Positions 51,807 to 60,716 of a stretch of DNA of 64,000 bases are shown in pieces. The DNA is from Pristimantibacillus sp052113225 (GTDB lineage Bacteria; Bacillota; Bacilli; Paenibacillales; Paenibacillaceae), in contig NZ_JBFRCT010000003.1 of assembly GCF_052113225.1 (NCBI RefSeq), positions 310,001 to 374,000 of the forward strand. The letters are read 5' to 3'. A program made the position numbers and the translations under genes. The notes beneath the pieces are model-generated. The model saw only the letters and a program-made list of their open reading frames with translations, did no database searches and was not told the DNA's origin. Position 1 is the stretch's first letter. The number at the start of each line of letters is the position of its first letter.

Positions 51807-52616
51807 GTGTCGCTTGGTAGGCAGAAGGAAACGGAAATTCGAGTAGACGATGTTTCTATGATTTTTGGCAGTAAAGGAAAGGAAGTTACAGCACTCACGA
51901 ATGTTAGTTTTGAGGTGTATCGAAGCGAGTTCGTCTCTCTCTTAGGGCCATCGGGCTGTGGGAAATCGACATTGCTCCGGCTGATGGCAGATCTTCTTGA
52001 ACCAACAAGCGGTAGAATCACCATTGGGGAAGAAGAGCCTCGTGAAGTTCGGTTAAAAAGAAAGTTCGGTATCGTATTCCAAAGCCCTACCTTATTCGAG
52101 TGGCGTACGGTCAAGGATAATATTGAACTGCCGATGGAGGTACTGGGCCTTAAAAAGTCAGAATATTCAGCTATATCGGAACAATTAATCGAAATGGTTG
52201 GTCTATCGAAGTTCAAGCATCATTATCCATGGCAGTTAAGCGGGGGGATGCAGCAGAGAGTAGCGATTGCGAGAGCTTTGTCACTTGATCCTCCAATCCT
52301 GCTGATGGATGAACCGTTCTCTGCACTCGATGAGTTTACGAAGGAGAAGCTTCAGCTTGATCTGCTCGACATTCAGAAGCAGACGAACAAGACGATCGTG
52401 TTTGTTACGCACAGCATACCGGAAGCTGTATTCCTCTCAGATCGGGTAATTGTCATGTCTGCACATCCCGGGCGGGTCCACTCCATTCTGGAGATGGAGA
52501 GGGAAGAAGGGAGTTACGCGCATATCCGCAATTCCGAACGTTTCCATGAGATGACGGCAAGAGTGAGGAATTGTTTTGTAGATGAGGAGGATTCTCTTAA
52601 TGAGCGGATGGCTTAG
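51807..52616 (+). CDS. ABC transporter ATPase, SsuB/ThiZ type
   Basis: 269 residues. Start GTG 51807, favoured by GAGGGGGAT 9 nt upstream; an ATG at 51765 would add 14 residues but has a weak SD. Walker A GPSGCGKST, signature LSGGMQQRVAIARAL, Walker B ILLMDEP and the switch His in VTHSIPEAV are all intact. Family members power uptake of nitrate, sulfonates, taurine or pyrimidine precursors. It overlaps the next permease gene by 17 nt and heads the pyrimidine cluster. Confidence 0.93.
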   Translation: MSLGRQKETEIRVDDVSMIFGSKGKEVTALTNVSFEVYRSEFVSLLGPSGCGKSTLLRLMADLLEPTSGRITIGEEEPREVRLKRKFGIVFQSPTLFEWRTVKDNIELPMEVLGLKKSEYSAISEQLIEMVGLSKFKHHYPWQLSGGMQQRVAIARALSLDPPILLMDEPFSALDEFTKEKLQLDLLDIQKQTNKTIVFVTHSIPEAVFLSDRVIVMSAHPGRVHSILEMEREEGSYAHIRNSERFHEMTARVRNCFVDEEDSLNERMA

Positions 52617-53412
52617 AAAAGAAAGCCAAGGCGGGGTCATCGTCATTTGGGCGATAAGTGTTCTTCTCGTATGGGAAGCGGTAGCCTGGTACATAGCCGA
52701 TGTTGCACATGTTCTGGCTCCAGCCTCCAAGCTTCCCTATCTTCACCTTGTTCTGCAGGCGATGCTAGACCACTGGTCGACTCTTGCTGAACAAGGATCA
52801 ATTACGTTTGGCAATTCGATTGTTGGCTTTCTAATTGGTGCAGCCGTAGGAATCATACTGGCGATTGTGATGAGTCTGTCCAGAGCTGTTGAGCTGACGT
52901 TATCTCCTTACATGATTGCCTCTCAAATGGTTCCGATTATCGGGCTTGCTCCAATCCTATACGGCATTATCCATGATCCTTCCCTTTCGAGAGTGCTTAT
53001 GGCCGGTTATGTAACCTTCTTCCCGGTAGCAATTAATATGCTGCGTGGACTCCAGAGTATTAAACCGGAGCAGGAAGAGCTCATGCGCTTGTACGCCGCA
53101 TCCGTATGGACGACTTATACGAAGCTAAGGCTCAAAGCTTCTCTTCCGGGATTATTTGCAGGATTAAAATTATCAGCGCCGCTTGCAATCACCGCTTCAA
53201 TTATTGTGGAGCTTATGGGAGCGCCGGATGGGATTGGCGTACTGATGCTTAGCTCTCTTTACTACGGAAGCTCGCAGGTGTATATGTTCTGGTCAACGAT
53301 TCTCATTAGTGTTGTTATCGGCTTGATCTGGTTTCTGCTAGTCACGATGGTCGAACGGCTGATTACGCCTTGGCAGCCAGAGTTCCGCCCGCAAGGGAGG
53401 CGTGAAGGGTGA
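52600..53412 (+). CDS. ABC transporter permease 1 (SsuC/ThiX type)
   Basis: 270 residues, about six helices, BPD_transp_1 domain. The EAA-like loop is QEELMRLYAASVWTTYTKLR. ATG 52600 has GATGAGGAGG upstream and lies inside the end of the ATPase gene. It forms the channel together with the second permease. Confidence 0.9.
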   Translation: MSGWLRKESQGGVIVIWAISVLLVWEAVAWYIADVAHVLAPASKLPYLHLVLQAMLDHWSTLAEQGSITFGNSIVGFLIGAAVGIILAIVMSLSRAVELTLSPYMIASQMVPIIGLAPILYGIIHDPSLSRVLMAGYVTFFPVAINMLRGLQSIKPEQEELMRLYAASVWTTYTKLRLKASLPGLFAGLKLSAPLAITASIIVELMGAPDGIGVLMLSSLYYGSSQVYMFWSTILISVVIGLIWFLLVTMVERLITPWQPEFRPQGRREG

Positions 53413-54272
53413 AGGATTTAACAGCTGTGAAGACGGAGCCACTTTCAACTTCGGTGGTGAGATCAGCGGGTGTAAATAAGCCAAAGAGATCAGCAAGTAG
53501 AAGATTTCCCAGTGCCGCCCTTTTGCCCCCTATCGGCTTTGGCGTTTTGTTCATTGTTATTTGGCAGCTTAAAGGTTTTCATAAACTGTTTCATCTGGAG
53601 CTCTATCAGCTGCCAATCCCATCTGCTATTGCGAAGGCGATTCAAAATAATAGTGTTGTTCTATGGAACTACTCGCTCTATACCGGCTCCGAAATGATAG
53701 GAGGCTGCATCATGGGATCAGCGATTGGTCTGCTTGCTGCGATTGCAGCCTCCTTCATTCCGAGGGCAGGCAAAGGTGCCATAACCTTGCTGGCAGCCCT
53801 AAACGCTGTTCCGATTGTGGCACTTGCGCCCATTATGAACAACTGGTTTGGTGATGGGGTCGCCTCCAAGATCGCGATCGTCACCATCATGACAATGGCC
53901 ACGATGGCTGTCAGCGCTTATAAGGGAATGCGCTCCGTCGAGCCTGCTTACCTCGAGCTTATGCATTCATATGCTGCCGGAAGGTTGGCTATCTTCTCTA
54001 AGCTTCGTTTCCGGCTCGCTCTTCCTCATATTTTCACCGCACTCAAAATCAACATGGCAACCGGCATGATCGGGGCTATCGTTGGCGAGTTTTTCATTTC
54101 TTCTAGGGGGCTCGGGTTCCTTCTATCTGATCAAATCAAGCTGGGCAATATGCCAATCGCGTGGTCTTGTATCATTATCGCCGCGGTGCTTGGCATCGCG
54201 CTCTACTATTGTATCCAACTGATCGAGAGAATGGTTATTCCATGGCATGTCGCACAGCGCAATAAGCAGTAA
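53409..54272 (+). CDS. ABC transporter permease 2 (SsuC/ThiX type)
   Basis: 287 residues. GTG start at 53409 overlaps the previous stop (GTGA). BPD_transp_1 fold with the loop PAYLELMHSYAAGRLAIFSKLR. The presence of two different permeases implies a heterodimeric channel, as in some hydroxymethylpyrimidine or pyrimidine importers. Confidence 0.9.
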   Translation: MKDLTAVKTEPLSTSVVRSAGVNKPKRSASRRFPSAALLPPIGFGVLFIVIWQLKGFHKLFHLELYQLPIPSAIAKAIQNNSVVLWNYSLYTGSEMIGGCIMGSAIGLLAAIAASFIPRAGKGAITLLAALNAVPIVALAPIMNNWFGDGVASKIAIVTIMTMATMAVSAYKGMRSVEPAYLELMHSYAAGRLAIFSKLRFRLALPHIFTALKINMATGMIGAIVGEFFISSRGLGFLLSDQIKLGNMPIAWSCIIIAAVLGIALYYCIQLIERMVIPWHVAQRNKQ

Positions 54273-54338
54273 CCTTGAGCATCAGGGGATGGCAGTATCA
54301 TCTTACAAATAGATAGCGATAGGGAGAGGAATGGTCTA

Positions 54339-55394
54339 ATGAGAAAGAGAAACCGGGTCCTAAAGTCAGTATCCACACTGACGGTCGCCATGGCGCTGCT
54401 TATGATCGCCGCCTGCGGCAATAACAGCTCATCCGAGTCAGCAAATGAGGGAAAGTCTAATGAACCGCTGACGAAGGTCAAGATCCAGTTGAAATGGGTA
54501 CCGCAGGCGCAGTTCGCTGGGATTTTCGTCGCCAAGGAAAAAGGCTTCTACGAGCAGGAAGGGCTGGATGTCGAGATTATTCCAGGCGGGCCGGATGTCG
54601 TCATTGAGCAGCAGGTCGTAAACGGAGCAGCCGATATAGGCGTTACGAGTTTTGACAGCTTACTGGTGAATCGGGATAATGGGCTGCCGCTCGTATCAGT
54701 CGCTCAAATACTGCAAAAGAGCTCGTACCGGTTCGTCGCAGATAAATCGTCTGGCATTGACACTCCGGAGAAGATGAAGGGCAAGAAGGTTGGTATGTGG
54801 ACGGGAAGTCAGCAGTTCCAAGTGCTCGCGTTTATGGAGAAGAATGGCCTTGATCCGCAGAAGGATGTTGAGCTTGTGAAGCAAGGTTTTACGATGGATC
54901 AATTTTTTAACAAGCAGTTGGATGTGGCAATCTCGACCATCTACAACGAGTACCATGTCGTACTCGAAAGTGGTGTGAAGCCGGAGGATCTATTCGTGTA
55001 TGACTTCGAAGATGCTGGAGTTGGGATGCTGGAGGATACGCTTGTTGTGAAAGAGGATTGGCTGAAAAATAACCACGATACGGCGGTCAAGGCCATCCGT
55101 GCAACGATGAAAGGCTGGAACTATGCGATTGCCAATCAGGAGGAATCCGTTGATATCGTCATGAAGGCCGTAACGGAAGGCAGTACAACGAAGGAGCATC
55201 AGACGACGATGCTGATGGAGATGGCGAAGCTTGTGAAGCCGGAAGGTTTCACGGACACGCAAGTAGGATCGTTTGTTGATGATGCGGTACAGCGGACGGT
55301 TGATATCTCCCTTAAATACGGATTAATCAAGGCCGCACCGGATCTTAGCAAGGCGATCGATAAGACGATTCTAGCGGATGCGGAAAAAAGCTAG
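54339..55394 (+). CDS. ABC transporter binding lipoprotein, NMT1/THI5-like
   Basis: 351 residues, lipobox LLMIAACGN. NMT1/THI5-like family: KVKIQLKWVPQAQFAGIFVA, KGFYEQEGLDVEIIPGGPDV, GAADIGVTSFDSLLV, GKKVGMWTGSQQF. Relatives (ThiY, RibY and others) bind pyrimidine or flavin-type rings. Because the next genes degrade pyrimidines, a pyrimidine base or its dihydro derivative is the likely ligand; hydroxymethylpyrimidine for thiamine is the alternative, given thiC nearby. ATG 54339 with AGGGAGAGG upstream. Confidence 0.88.
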   Translation: MRKRNRVLKSVSTLTVAMALLMIAACGNNSSSESANEGKSNEPLTKVKIQLKWVPQAQFAGIFVAKEKGFYEQEGLDVEIIPGGPDVVIEQQVVNGAADIGVTSFDSLLVNRDNGLPLVSVAQILQKSSYRFVADKSSGIDTPEKMKGKKVGMWTGSQQFQVLAFMEKNGLDPQKDVELVKQGFTMDQFFNKQLDVAISTIYNEYHVVLESGVKPEDLFVYDFEDAGVGMLEDTLVVKEDWLKNNHDTAVKAIRATMKGWNYAIANQEESVDIVMKAVTEGSTTKEHQTTMLMEMAKLVKPEGFTDTQVGSFVDDAVQRTVDISLKYGLIKAAPDLSKAIDKTILADAEKS

Positions 55395-55417
55395 CAGCAA
55401 CAGTAGTGAGTTGAAGA

Positions 55418-55446
55418 AGCTTAAGGCCCCTAAAGGGCCTTAAGCT
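55418..55446 (+). terminator. hairpin after the transporter genes
   Basis: Stem AGCTTAAGGCCC / GGGCCTTAAGCT with loop CTAAA; no T-run, so it may be an mRNA processing or attenuation hairpin within the operon. Confidence 0.5.
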
Positions 55447-55582
55447 ACTTGCGGATGGCGGAATCTAGTATCTATGTTGATCACAGCTAGGTGGTTGTCC
55501 TCATTTGGCGTGACTAGCCGTATAAATTCTAATATTGTACATACTTATATGTCATCGGAGACTGGACGGGAGGGAACGGGAC

Positions 55583-56857
55583 ATGAGTGTGGAGCAGCAA
55601 GCAAGTATTAATGTGGAGCGGTTGAATCGGCATATTGAGGAGCTTGCACAGATTGGGCGAATTGGGGAAACCGGCGTTTGCAGGCTGGCTTTGTCGAAGG
55701 AAGACCGGGCAGGTGTGGAGCGGGTTAAAAGCTGGATGGAAGAAGCAGGGATGCGGGCAAAAATGGATCCTTTTGGCAATTTAATAGGTGTGCTGAAAGG
55801 CAAGAATTCGGATCTCCCCGTGTTAATGCTTGGCTCTCATGTCGACTCGCAGCCATACGGTGGCCGTTATGACGGAGCCATTGGTGTTCTTGGTGCTATT
55901 GAAACGGTGCAAACGATGGTAGAGAGAGGCTTTACACCGGAGATGGATATTGAGGTAGTGGCCTTTTGCGATGAAGAAGGCTGCCGCTTCAACAAAGGAT
56001 TATTTGGGGTTCGCGGGATGACCGGAAAGCTCGAGGAAGGAGAGCTTGATCGGACGGACAAGAATGGCGTAACTCGCCGGGAAGCCTTGCTGGAATTTGG
56101 CTGCGACCCGGCAGAGTTTGAAGGATATACATTTCAGGAGGGGCGAATCGGCGCTTTTCTTGAGCTTCATATTGAGCAGGGGCCCGTGCTGGAGTCGCTT
56201 GATTCCCCAATTGGCATCGTGACAGGTATTTCAGGACCACTTTGGTGGACGGTTGAGCTTAACGGCTTTGCCGGACATGCGGGTTCTGTACCGATGCCGA
56301 TGAGAAGGGACGCGCTTGTTGGCGCAGCCAAGGTTATTGTGGCGCTAAATGATCTGGCCCGGCTGGAAGAAGGCGCGTCAACGGTTGGTACGGTTGGCTC
56401 GCTGTCTGTTTTTCCAGATTCCCGCAACATCATTCCAGAGAAGGTAACGTTTACCGTCGATCTTCGGGATATCGTCCTCTCCCGCAGGAACGAGAGGGAG
56501 CAGCAATTACTGGAGACGATTCAGGACATTTGTGATGAGCATAGCCTGCAGTATTTGATTCGTGAGGATACAAACAGTGAGCCGCGTTATTGCGCGGAAT
56601 GGTTGAAGGATATTTTACGGAAAGAAGCATCCGGCATGGGGATGGCGCTGCCCGAGCTGATGAGTGGTCCATTCCATGACTCACTTACCATGTCGTATGT
56701 CTGCGACTACAGTATGATTTTCGTCAGGTGCAAGGAAGGGATCAGCCATAACCCCAAGGAGTATTCGTCACCCGAGGATATTGCGCTTGGTACGGAGTTG
56801 TTATATAGGGCAGCACTTCATATAGCAAGCGGAAAGCGGAGGGAAATCGATGAGTAA
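55583..56857 (+). CDS. Zn-dependent amidohydrolase (N-carbamoyl-amino acid / allantoate amidohydrolase-like, M20 fold)
   Basis: 424 residues from ATG 55583 (GGAGGGAACGG upstream). HyuC/AllC/bacterial beta-ureidopropionase family: LMLGSHVDSQPYGGRYDGAIG (His and Asp metal ligands), CDEEGCRFNKGLFGVRGMTG (Glu-Glu pair), ELHIEQGPVLES, the terminal metal His in GISHNPKEYS. In reductive pyrimidine degradation this enzyme can hydrolyse N-carbamoyl-beta-alanine to beta-alanine, CO2 and ammonia. It overlaps the next gene by eight bases. An unrelated enzyme for the same step follows. Confidence 0.9.
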   Translation: MSVEQQASINVERLNRHIEELAQIGRIGETGVCRLALSKEDRAGVERVKSWMEEAGMRAKMDPFGNLIGVLKGKNSDLPVLMLGSHVDSQPYGGRYDGAIGVLGAIETVQTMVERGFTPEMDIEVVAFCDEEGCRFNKGLFGVRGMTGKLEEGELDRTDKNGVTRREALLEFGCDPAEFEGYTFQEGRIGAFLELHIEQGPVLESLDSPIGIVTGISGPLWWTVELNGFAGHAGSVPMPMRRDALVGAAKVIVALNDLARLEEGASTVGTVGSLSVFPDSRNIIPEKVTFTVDLRDIVLSRRNEREQQLLETIQDICDEHSLQYLIREDTNSEPRYCAEWLKDILRKEASGMGMALPELMSGPFHDSLTMSYVCDYSMIFVRCKEGISHNPKEYSSPEDIALGTELLYRAALHIASGKRREIDE

Positions 56858-57731
56858 AGTTACGATTGGATTAATTCAGGCGTCCAACGATATTCATGGC
56901 GATGAGTCGGTGGAGGTGCATAAAAAAGCGTCGATCGACAAGCATATCCGGCTCATCCGCGAGGCAGCAGGCAAAGGAGCGCAGATCATCTCGCTGCAGG
57001 AGATTTTTTACGGACCGTATTTCTGCGCCGAGCAGACGACCAAATGGTATGACGCTTCGGAAGAAGTTCCGAATGGACCTACAACAAAGCTGTTCCAGGA
57101 GCTTGCCCGCGAGCTGGGTGTCGTCATTATTCTTCCGCTCTATGAGCGGGAAGGGATCGCCAGCTACTATAATACGGCGGCGGTTATTGATGCTGACGGT
57201 TCGTATCTCGGCAAATACCGCAAGCATCATATCCCCCATGTGGCGGCGGGCGACGGCGGATGCGGCTTCTGGGAAAAGTATTATTTTAAACCAGGCAATC
57301 TGGGTTATCCGGTGTTTGATACGGCCTTCGCGAAGGTTGGCGTCTACATCTGCTATGACCGGCATTTCCCGGAGGGGGCTCGTGCGCTAGGGTTGAACGG
57401 AGCGGAGATTGTATTTAATCCATCGGCAACGGTTGCGGGAACCTCGGAATATCTGTGGAAGCTGGAGCAGCCGGCTCATGCTGTGGCGAACGGGTATTAT
57501 GTGGCAGCAATCAATCGGGTCGGATATGAGGCTCCATGGAATATGGGGGAATTTTACGGACAGTCGTATCTGGTTGATCCGCGGGGTGCCATTGCAGCCA
57601 TGGGCAGCAGAGATCAAGATGAAGTCGTTATTGGCGTGATGGACAAAGAGTTGATCCGCGAGGTACGGAATATTTGGCAGTTTTATCGTGATCGCAGGCC
57701 GGAAACGTACGACAGCATCATAAACCTATAA
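56850..57731 (+). CDS. nitrilase-superfamily beta-ureidopropionase-like hydrolase
   Basis: 293 residues. The C-N hydrolase catalytic triad is visible: Glu51 (IISLQEIFYG), Lys125 (YRKHHIPH) and Cys168 (VGVYICYDRHFPEG). HHIPH and CGFWEKYYFKPGN resemble the eukaryotic and plant N-carbamoyl-beta-alanine amidase branch, also N-carbamoylputrescine amidase. In this cluster it probably cleaves N-carbamoyl-beta-alanine or N-carbamoyl-beta-aminoisobutyrate. Overlap with the upstream gene points to coupled translation. Confidence 0.9.
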   Translation: MSKVTIGLIQASNDIHGDESVEVHKKASIDKHIRLIREAAGKGAQIISLQEIFYGPYFCAEQTTKWYDASEEVPNGPTTKLFQELARELGVVIILPLYEREGIASYYNTAAVIDADGSYLGKYRKHHIPHVAAGDGGCGFWEKYYFKPGNLGYPVFDTAFAKVGVYICYDRHFPEGARALGLNGAEIVFNPSATVAGTSEYLWKLEQPAHAVANGYYVAAINRVGYEAPWNMGEFYGQSYLVDPRGAIAAMGSRDQDEVVIGVMDKELIREVRNIWQFYRDRRPETYDSIINL

Positions 57732-57760
57732 TAAGCGCTATTGGAAAGGGGGATGAACGG

Positions 57761-59116
57761 ATGGCGGCAACGTTTATATCTGCAGAATCTTTAAGGCGTA
57801 ATTTTGCCGAAGTGAAGGCCGGAATGAGACCAAAGGAAGCGATCGAGGAATCGAACCGCTGCCTGTATTGCTATGATGCTCCGTGTATTAAAGCTTGTCC
57901 AACAGGTATCGATATTCCCTCCTTTATTAAAAAGATCGCCTCCGGCAACATGAAAGGATCCGCTCGAGCCATTATGGAAGCGAATCCGGTTGGCGCTAGC
58001 TGCTCGCGTGTATGCCCAACGGAGGAGCTGTGCGAAGGAGCTTGTGTACTCAATCATTCGTCCAAGCCGATCATGATTGGCGATCTGCAGCGGTATGCGA
58101 CAGACTGGGCTATTAAGAACGAACAGGTGCTGTTCTCGGCGGGACGCAGCAACGGGAAAAAGGTTGCCATTATCGGCGGTGGTCCGGCAGGCCTGTCAGC
58201 AGCTAGGGAGCTTGCGAGGTTTGGGTTTGCGGTGACCGTATTCGAGGCGAAGGAGCAGGCGGGAGGTCTGGACACGTATGGTATTGTCTCCTTCCGGCTG
58301 CCGCAGGAGATCTCGCTCTGGGAAGTTGAGCAGGTACGGCAGCTTGGCGTAGAAATCCGAACGGGGACTAAGGTTGGCGTTGATATCAGCGTCGAGGACA
58401 TTTGGCAGCAATATGATGCGGTAGTGCTGACCATTGGCATGTCGAAGGTGCCGAAGCTTGGCATTGAAGGTGAAGGGCTCACCGGAGTATATGACGCAAT
58501 TGATTTTGTAGAGTCAACCAAGACGTCCATTCGGACAGACATTGCAGGGAAAAAGGTTGCTGTTATTGGTGCAGGCAATACCGCCATAGATGCGGCGACA
58601 TGCTCCGTTCGGCTTGGCGCAGAGGAAGTGACGATCGTCTACCGCCGTACTTCGGTAGAGATGACGGCTTATGAGTTCGAGTACGACTTTGCGAAGCAGG
58701 ACGGTGTCGTTTTCAAATGGCTGACAGCTCCCAAGCGGATTATTGGAGATGCTGCAGGCAACGTGACGGCGATGGAGTGTATCGCAATGCGGCTTGAGGA
58801 GAGCGAAGGGCGAATCCAGCCGGTACCGGTTGACGGCTCGGAGTTTTATATGGATATTGATGCGGTCGTTCTTGCTATTGGCCAAACCCGGCATATCAGC
58901 CTGGTTGAGCAGTTTGGCTTGACGCACAAGCGCGGGATTGTGGCGATTGACCCGGATACGTTCCAGACCTCGGATCCAAGAGTATTCGCGGCGGGAGATG
59001 TGATTTTCGGTGACGGGCAAGGAGAGGCAATGGTCGTATCGGCAGCGCAGCAGGGGAAAAAAGCCGCATATGCGATCTATCAGCAGCTTGTGAAGCAGCA
59101 GGAGGAGACGGCTTAA
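57761..59116 (+). CDS. preT: NAD-dependent dihydropyrimidine dehydrogenase subunit PreT
   Basis: 451 residues. N-terminal Fe-S region with CLYCYDAPCIKACPTGID and GASCSRVCPTEELCEGAC, FAD site VAIIGGGPAGLSAARELA, NAD(P) site VAVIGAGNTAIDAATCSVR and the conserved YRRTSVEMTAYEFE. It passes electrons from NADH to PreA. SD GGAAAGGGGG. In contrast to usual preTA layouts, about 295 bp of tandem hairpin repeats separate it from preA. Confidence 0.94.
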   Translation: MAATFISAESLRRNFAEVKAGMRPKEAIEESNRCLYCYDAPCIKACPTGIDIPSFIKKIASGNMKGSARAIMEANPVGASCSRVCPTEELCEGACVLNHSSKPIMIGDLQRYATDWAIKNEQVLFSAGRSNGKKVAIIGGGPAGLSAARELARFGFAVTVFEAKEQAGGLDTYGIVSFRLPQEISLWEVEQVRQLGVEIRTGTKVGVDISVEDIWQQYDAVVLTIGMSKVPKLGIEGEGLTGVYDAIDFVESTKTSIRTDIAGKKVAVIGAGNTAIDAATCSVRLGAEEVTIVYRRTSVEMTAYEFEYDFAKQDGVVFKWLTAPKRIIGDAAGNVTAMECIAMRLEESEGRIQPVPVDGSEFYMDIDAVVLAIGQTRHISLVEQFGLTHKRGIVAIDPDTFQTSDPRVFAAGDVIFGDGQGEAMVVSAAQQGKKAAYAIYQQLVKQQEETA

Positions 59117-59130
59117 ATAATAATAAATCT

Positions 59131-59397
59131 CATGCTTACGAAGTAAGAATCACCACATATGGCTAACGTCAGCCATTAAGGTGCTAATTCTTTGGATCAT
59201 GCTTACGAAGTAAGAATCACCACAAATGGCTAAAAGTTAGCCATTAAGGTGGAAATTCTTTGGCTCATGCTTACGAAGTAAGAATCACCACATATGGCTA
59301 AAAGTTAGCCATTAAGGTGGAAATTCTTTGGCTCATGCTTACGAAGTAAGAATCACCACAAATGGCTAACGTCAGCCATTAAGGTGCTAATTCTTTT
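59131..59397 (+). repeat. tandem two-hairpin leader repeats, locus C (4 units)
   Basis: Units start at 59131, 59198, 59266 and 59334 (spacing 67, 68, 68). Each has CATGCTT-ACG-AAGTAAG, then GAATCACCAC, inner stem ATGGCTAA(C/A)GT/TTAGCCAT-type pairs, and AGGTGSWAATTC. Units 1 and 4 share a variant (AACGTCAGCC), units 2 and 3 another (AAAAGTTAGCC). The last unit runs into TTTTGAGGAGG, the SD of preA. It fills the whole gap between preT and preA. Confidence 0.9.
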
Positions 59398-59411
59398 GAG
59401 GAGGAACGCAT

Positions 59412-60713
59412 ATGGCTGATTTACGCATTAATCTGGCGGGTATCTCGTCGCCGAATCCATTCTGGCTTGCATCGGCGCCGCCGACGAATACAGGCTACCA
59501 GGTGCAGCGGGCGTTTGAAGCGGGCTGGGGTGGCGCAGTATGGAAGACGCTGGGGGATCCCATTATTAATACCTCGTCGAGGTTCGCGGCCGTTCATTTC
59601 AACGGGCAGCGTGTAGCGGGCTTTAACAATATCGAGCTTATAACGGATCGGCCGCTGGAAGTGAATCTGAAAGAAATCTACGAGACGAAGAAACGTTTTC
59701 CGAATCATGCGGTTGTCGTGTCCTTGATGGTTGAGCCAAAACGCGAGAAGTGGCATGAGATTGTGAAAAAGGTCGAGGCCGTTGGTGTCGACGGGCTTGA
59801 GCTGAACTTCGGCTGTCCGCATGGGATGGCAGAACGCGGTATGGGCTCGGCTTCCGGTCAGCAGCCGGATCTCGTCGAAGCGCAGACGATGTGGGCGAAG
59901 GAAGCCGCGAAGACGCCGGTCATTGTAAAGCTGACGCCGAACATCACGGATATAACGGCAACAGCAATGGCCGCCGTTCGAGGCGGCGCAGATGCGATCT
60001 CGCTTATTAACACGATCAACTCGCTGGCTGGTGTCGACATCGATACCTGGAACACGATCCCGCATGTTGGTGGAAAAGGTGCACATGGCGGCTACTGCGG
60101 TCCGGCGGTGAAGCCGATCGCGCTGAACATGGTGGCCGAATGCGCGCGTAACTCGCAGGTGAATGTGCCGATCTCCGGAATTGGAGGCGTCTCCAATTGG
60201 CGGGATGCCGTGGAGTTTATGCTTATGGGTGCGACAGGCGTGCAGGTATGCACGGCAGCGATGCATCACGGCTTTAGCATTGTCGAGGATATGATCGATG
60301 GGCTGAACAATTATTTGGATGATAAGGGCTTGTTATCCGTAACCGAGCTTATTGGCAAGTCTGTAACCCGTTATTCGGATTGGGGAGACCTTGATCTGAA
60401 CTATCAAGTGGTCGCTAGGATTCATGAGGAGAATTGTATCGTCTGCAACAAATGCCATATTGCCTGCGAAGATACATCGCATCAATGTATTGAACGTCTG
60501 ACGGATGGCGATGGCCGGGCTTATCTGAAGGTAAGAGAGGAAGACTGCGTTGGCTGCAACCTGTGCTCGATCGTATGTCCGGTAGAAGGCGCGATCTCGA
60601 TGGTGGAGATTCCTTCAGGCGAGCTGCCGATGTCCTGGAATCAGCGTCAGAAGGCGATTCAATCGGTTGGTGATTCTAATCAAGCGCCGGGCGGCGCCAA
60701 GGAGGCGGTATAA
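59412..60713 (+). CDS. preA: NAD-dependent dihydropyrimidine dehydrogenase subunit PreA
   Basis: 433 residues. The FMN TIM barrel (about 1-320) is DHOD-like (ISSPNPFWLASAPPTNTG, LELNFGCPHGMAERGMGS); C-terminal ferredoxin domain with two 4Fe-4S motifs (CIVCNKCHIAC and CVGCNLCSIVCP). It reduces uracil or thymine to the dihydro form. Where human DPD has the catalytic Cys671 (ACGQ) this protein has Ser148 (ASGQ). ATG 59412 with GAGGAGG upstream. Confidence 0.94.
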   Translation: MADLRINLAGISSPNPFWLASAPPTNTGYQVQRAFEAGWGGAVWKTLGDPIINTSSRFAAVHFNGQRVAGFNNIELITDRPLEVNLKEIYETKKRFPNHAVVVSLMVEPKREKWHEIVKKVEAVGVDGLELNFGCPHGMAERGMGSASGQQPDLVEAQTMWAKEAAKTPVIVKLTPNITDITATAMAAVRGGADAISLINTINSLAGVDIDTWNTIPHVGGKGAHGGYCGPAVKPIALNMVAECARNSQVNVPISGIGGVSNWRDAVEFMLMGATGVQVCTAAMHHGFSIVEDMIDGLNNYLDDKGLLSVTELIGKSVTRYSDWGDLDLNYQVVARIHEENCIVCNKCHIACEDTSHQCIERLTDGDGRAYLKVREEDCVGCNLCSIVCPVEGAISMVEIPSGELPMSWNQRQKAIQSVGDSNQAPGGAKEAV

Positions 60714-60716
60714 GCG

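Noticed and set aside
49738..54272. thiC and the ABC transporter as one thiamine operon
   Set aside because: A strong terminator at 51536 and a separate promoter-like region lie between them, and no TPP riboswitch precedes the transporter.
59421..60269. 282-codon minus-strand frame opposite preA
   Set aside because: Arg/His-rich shadow translation; preA is strongly supported.
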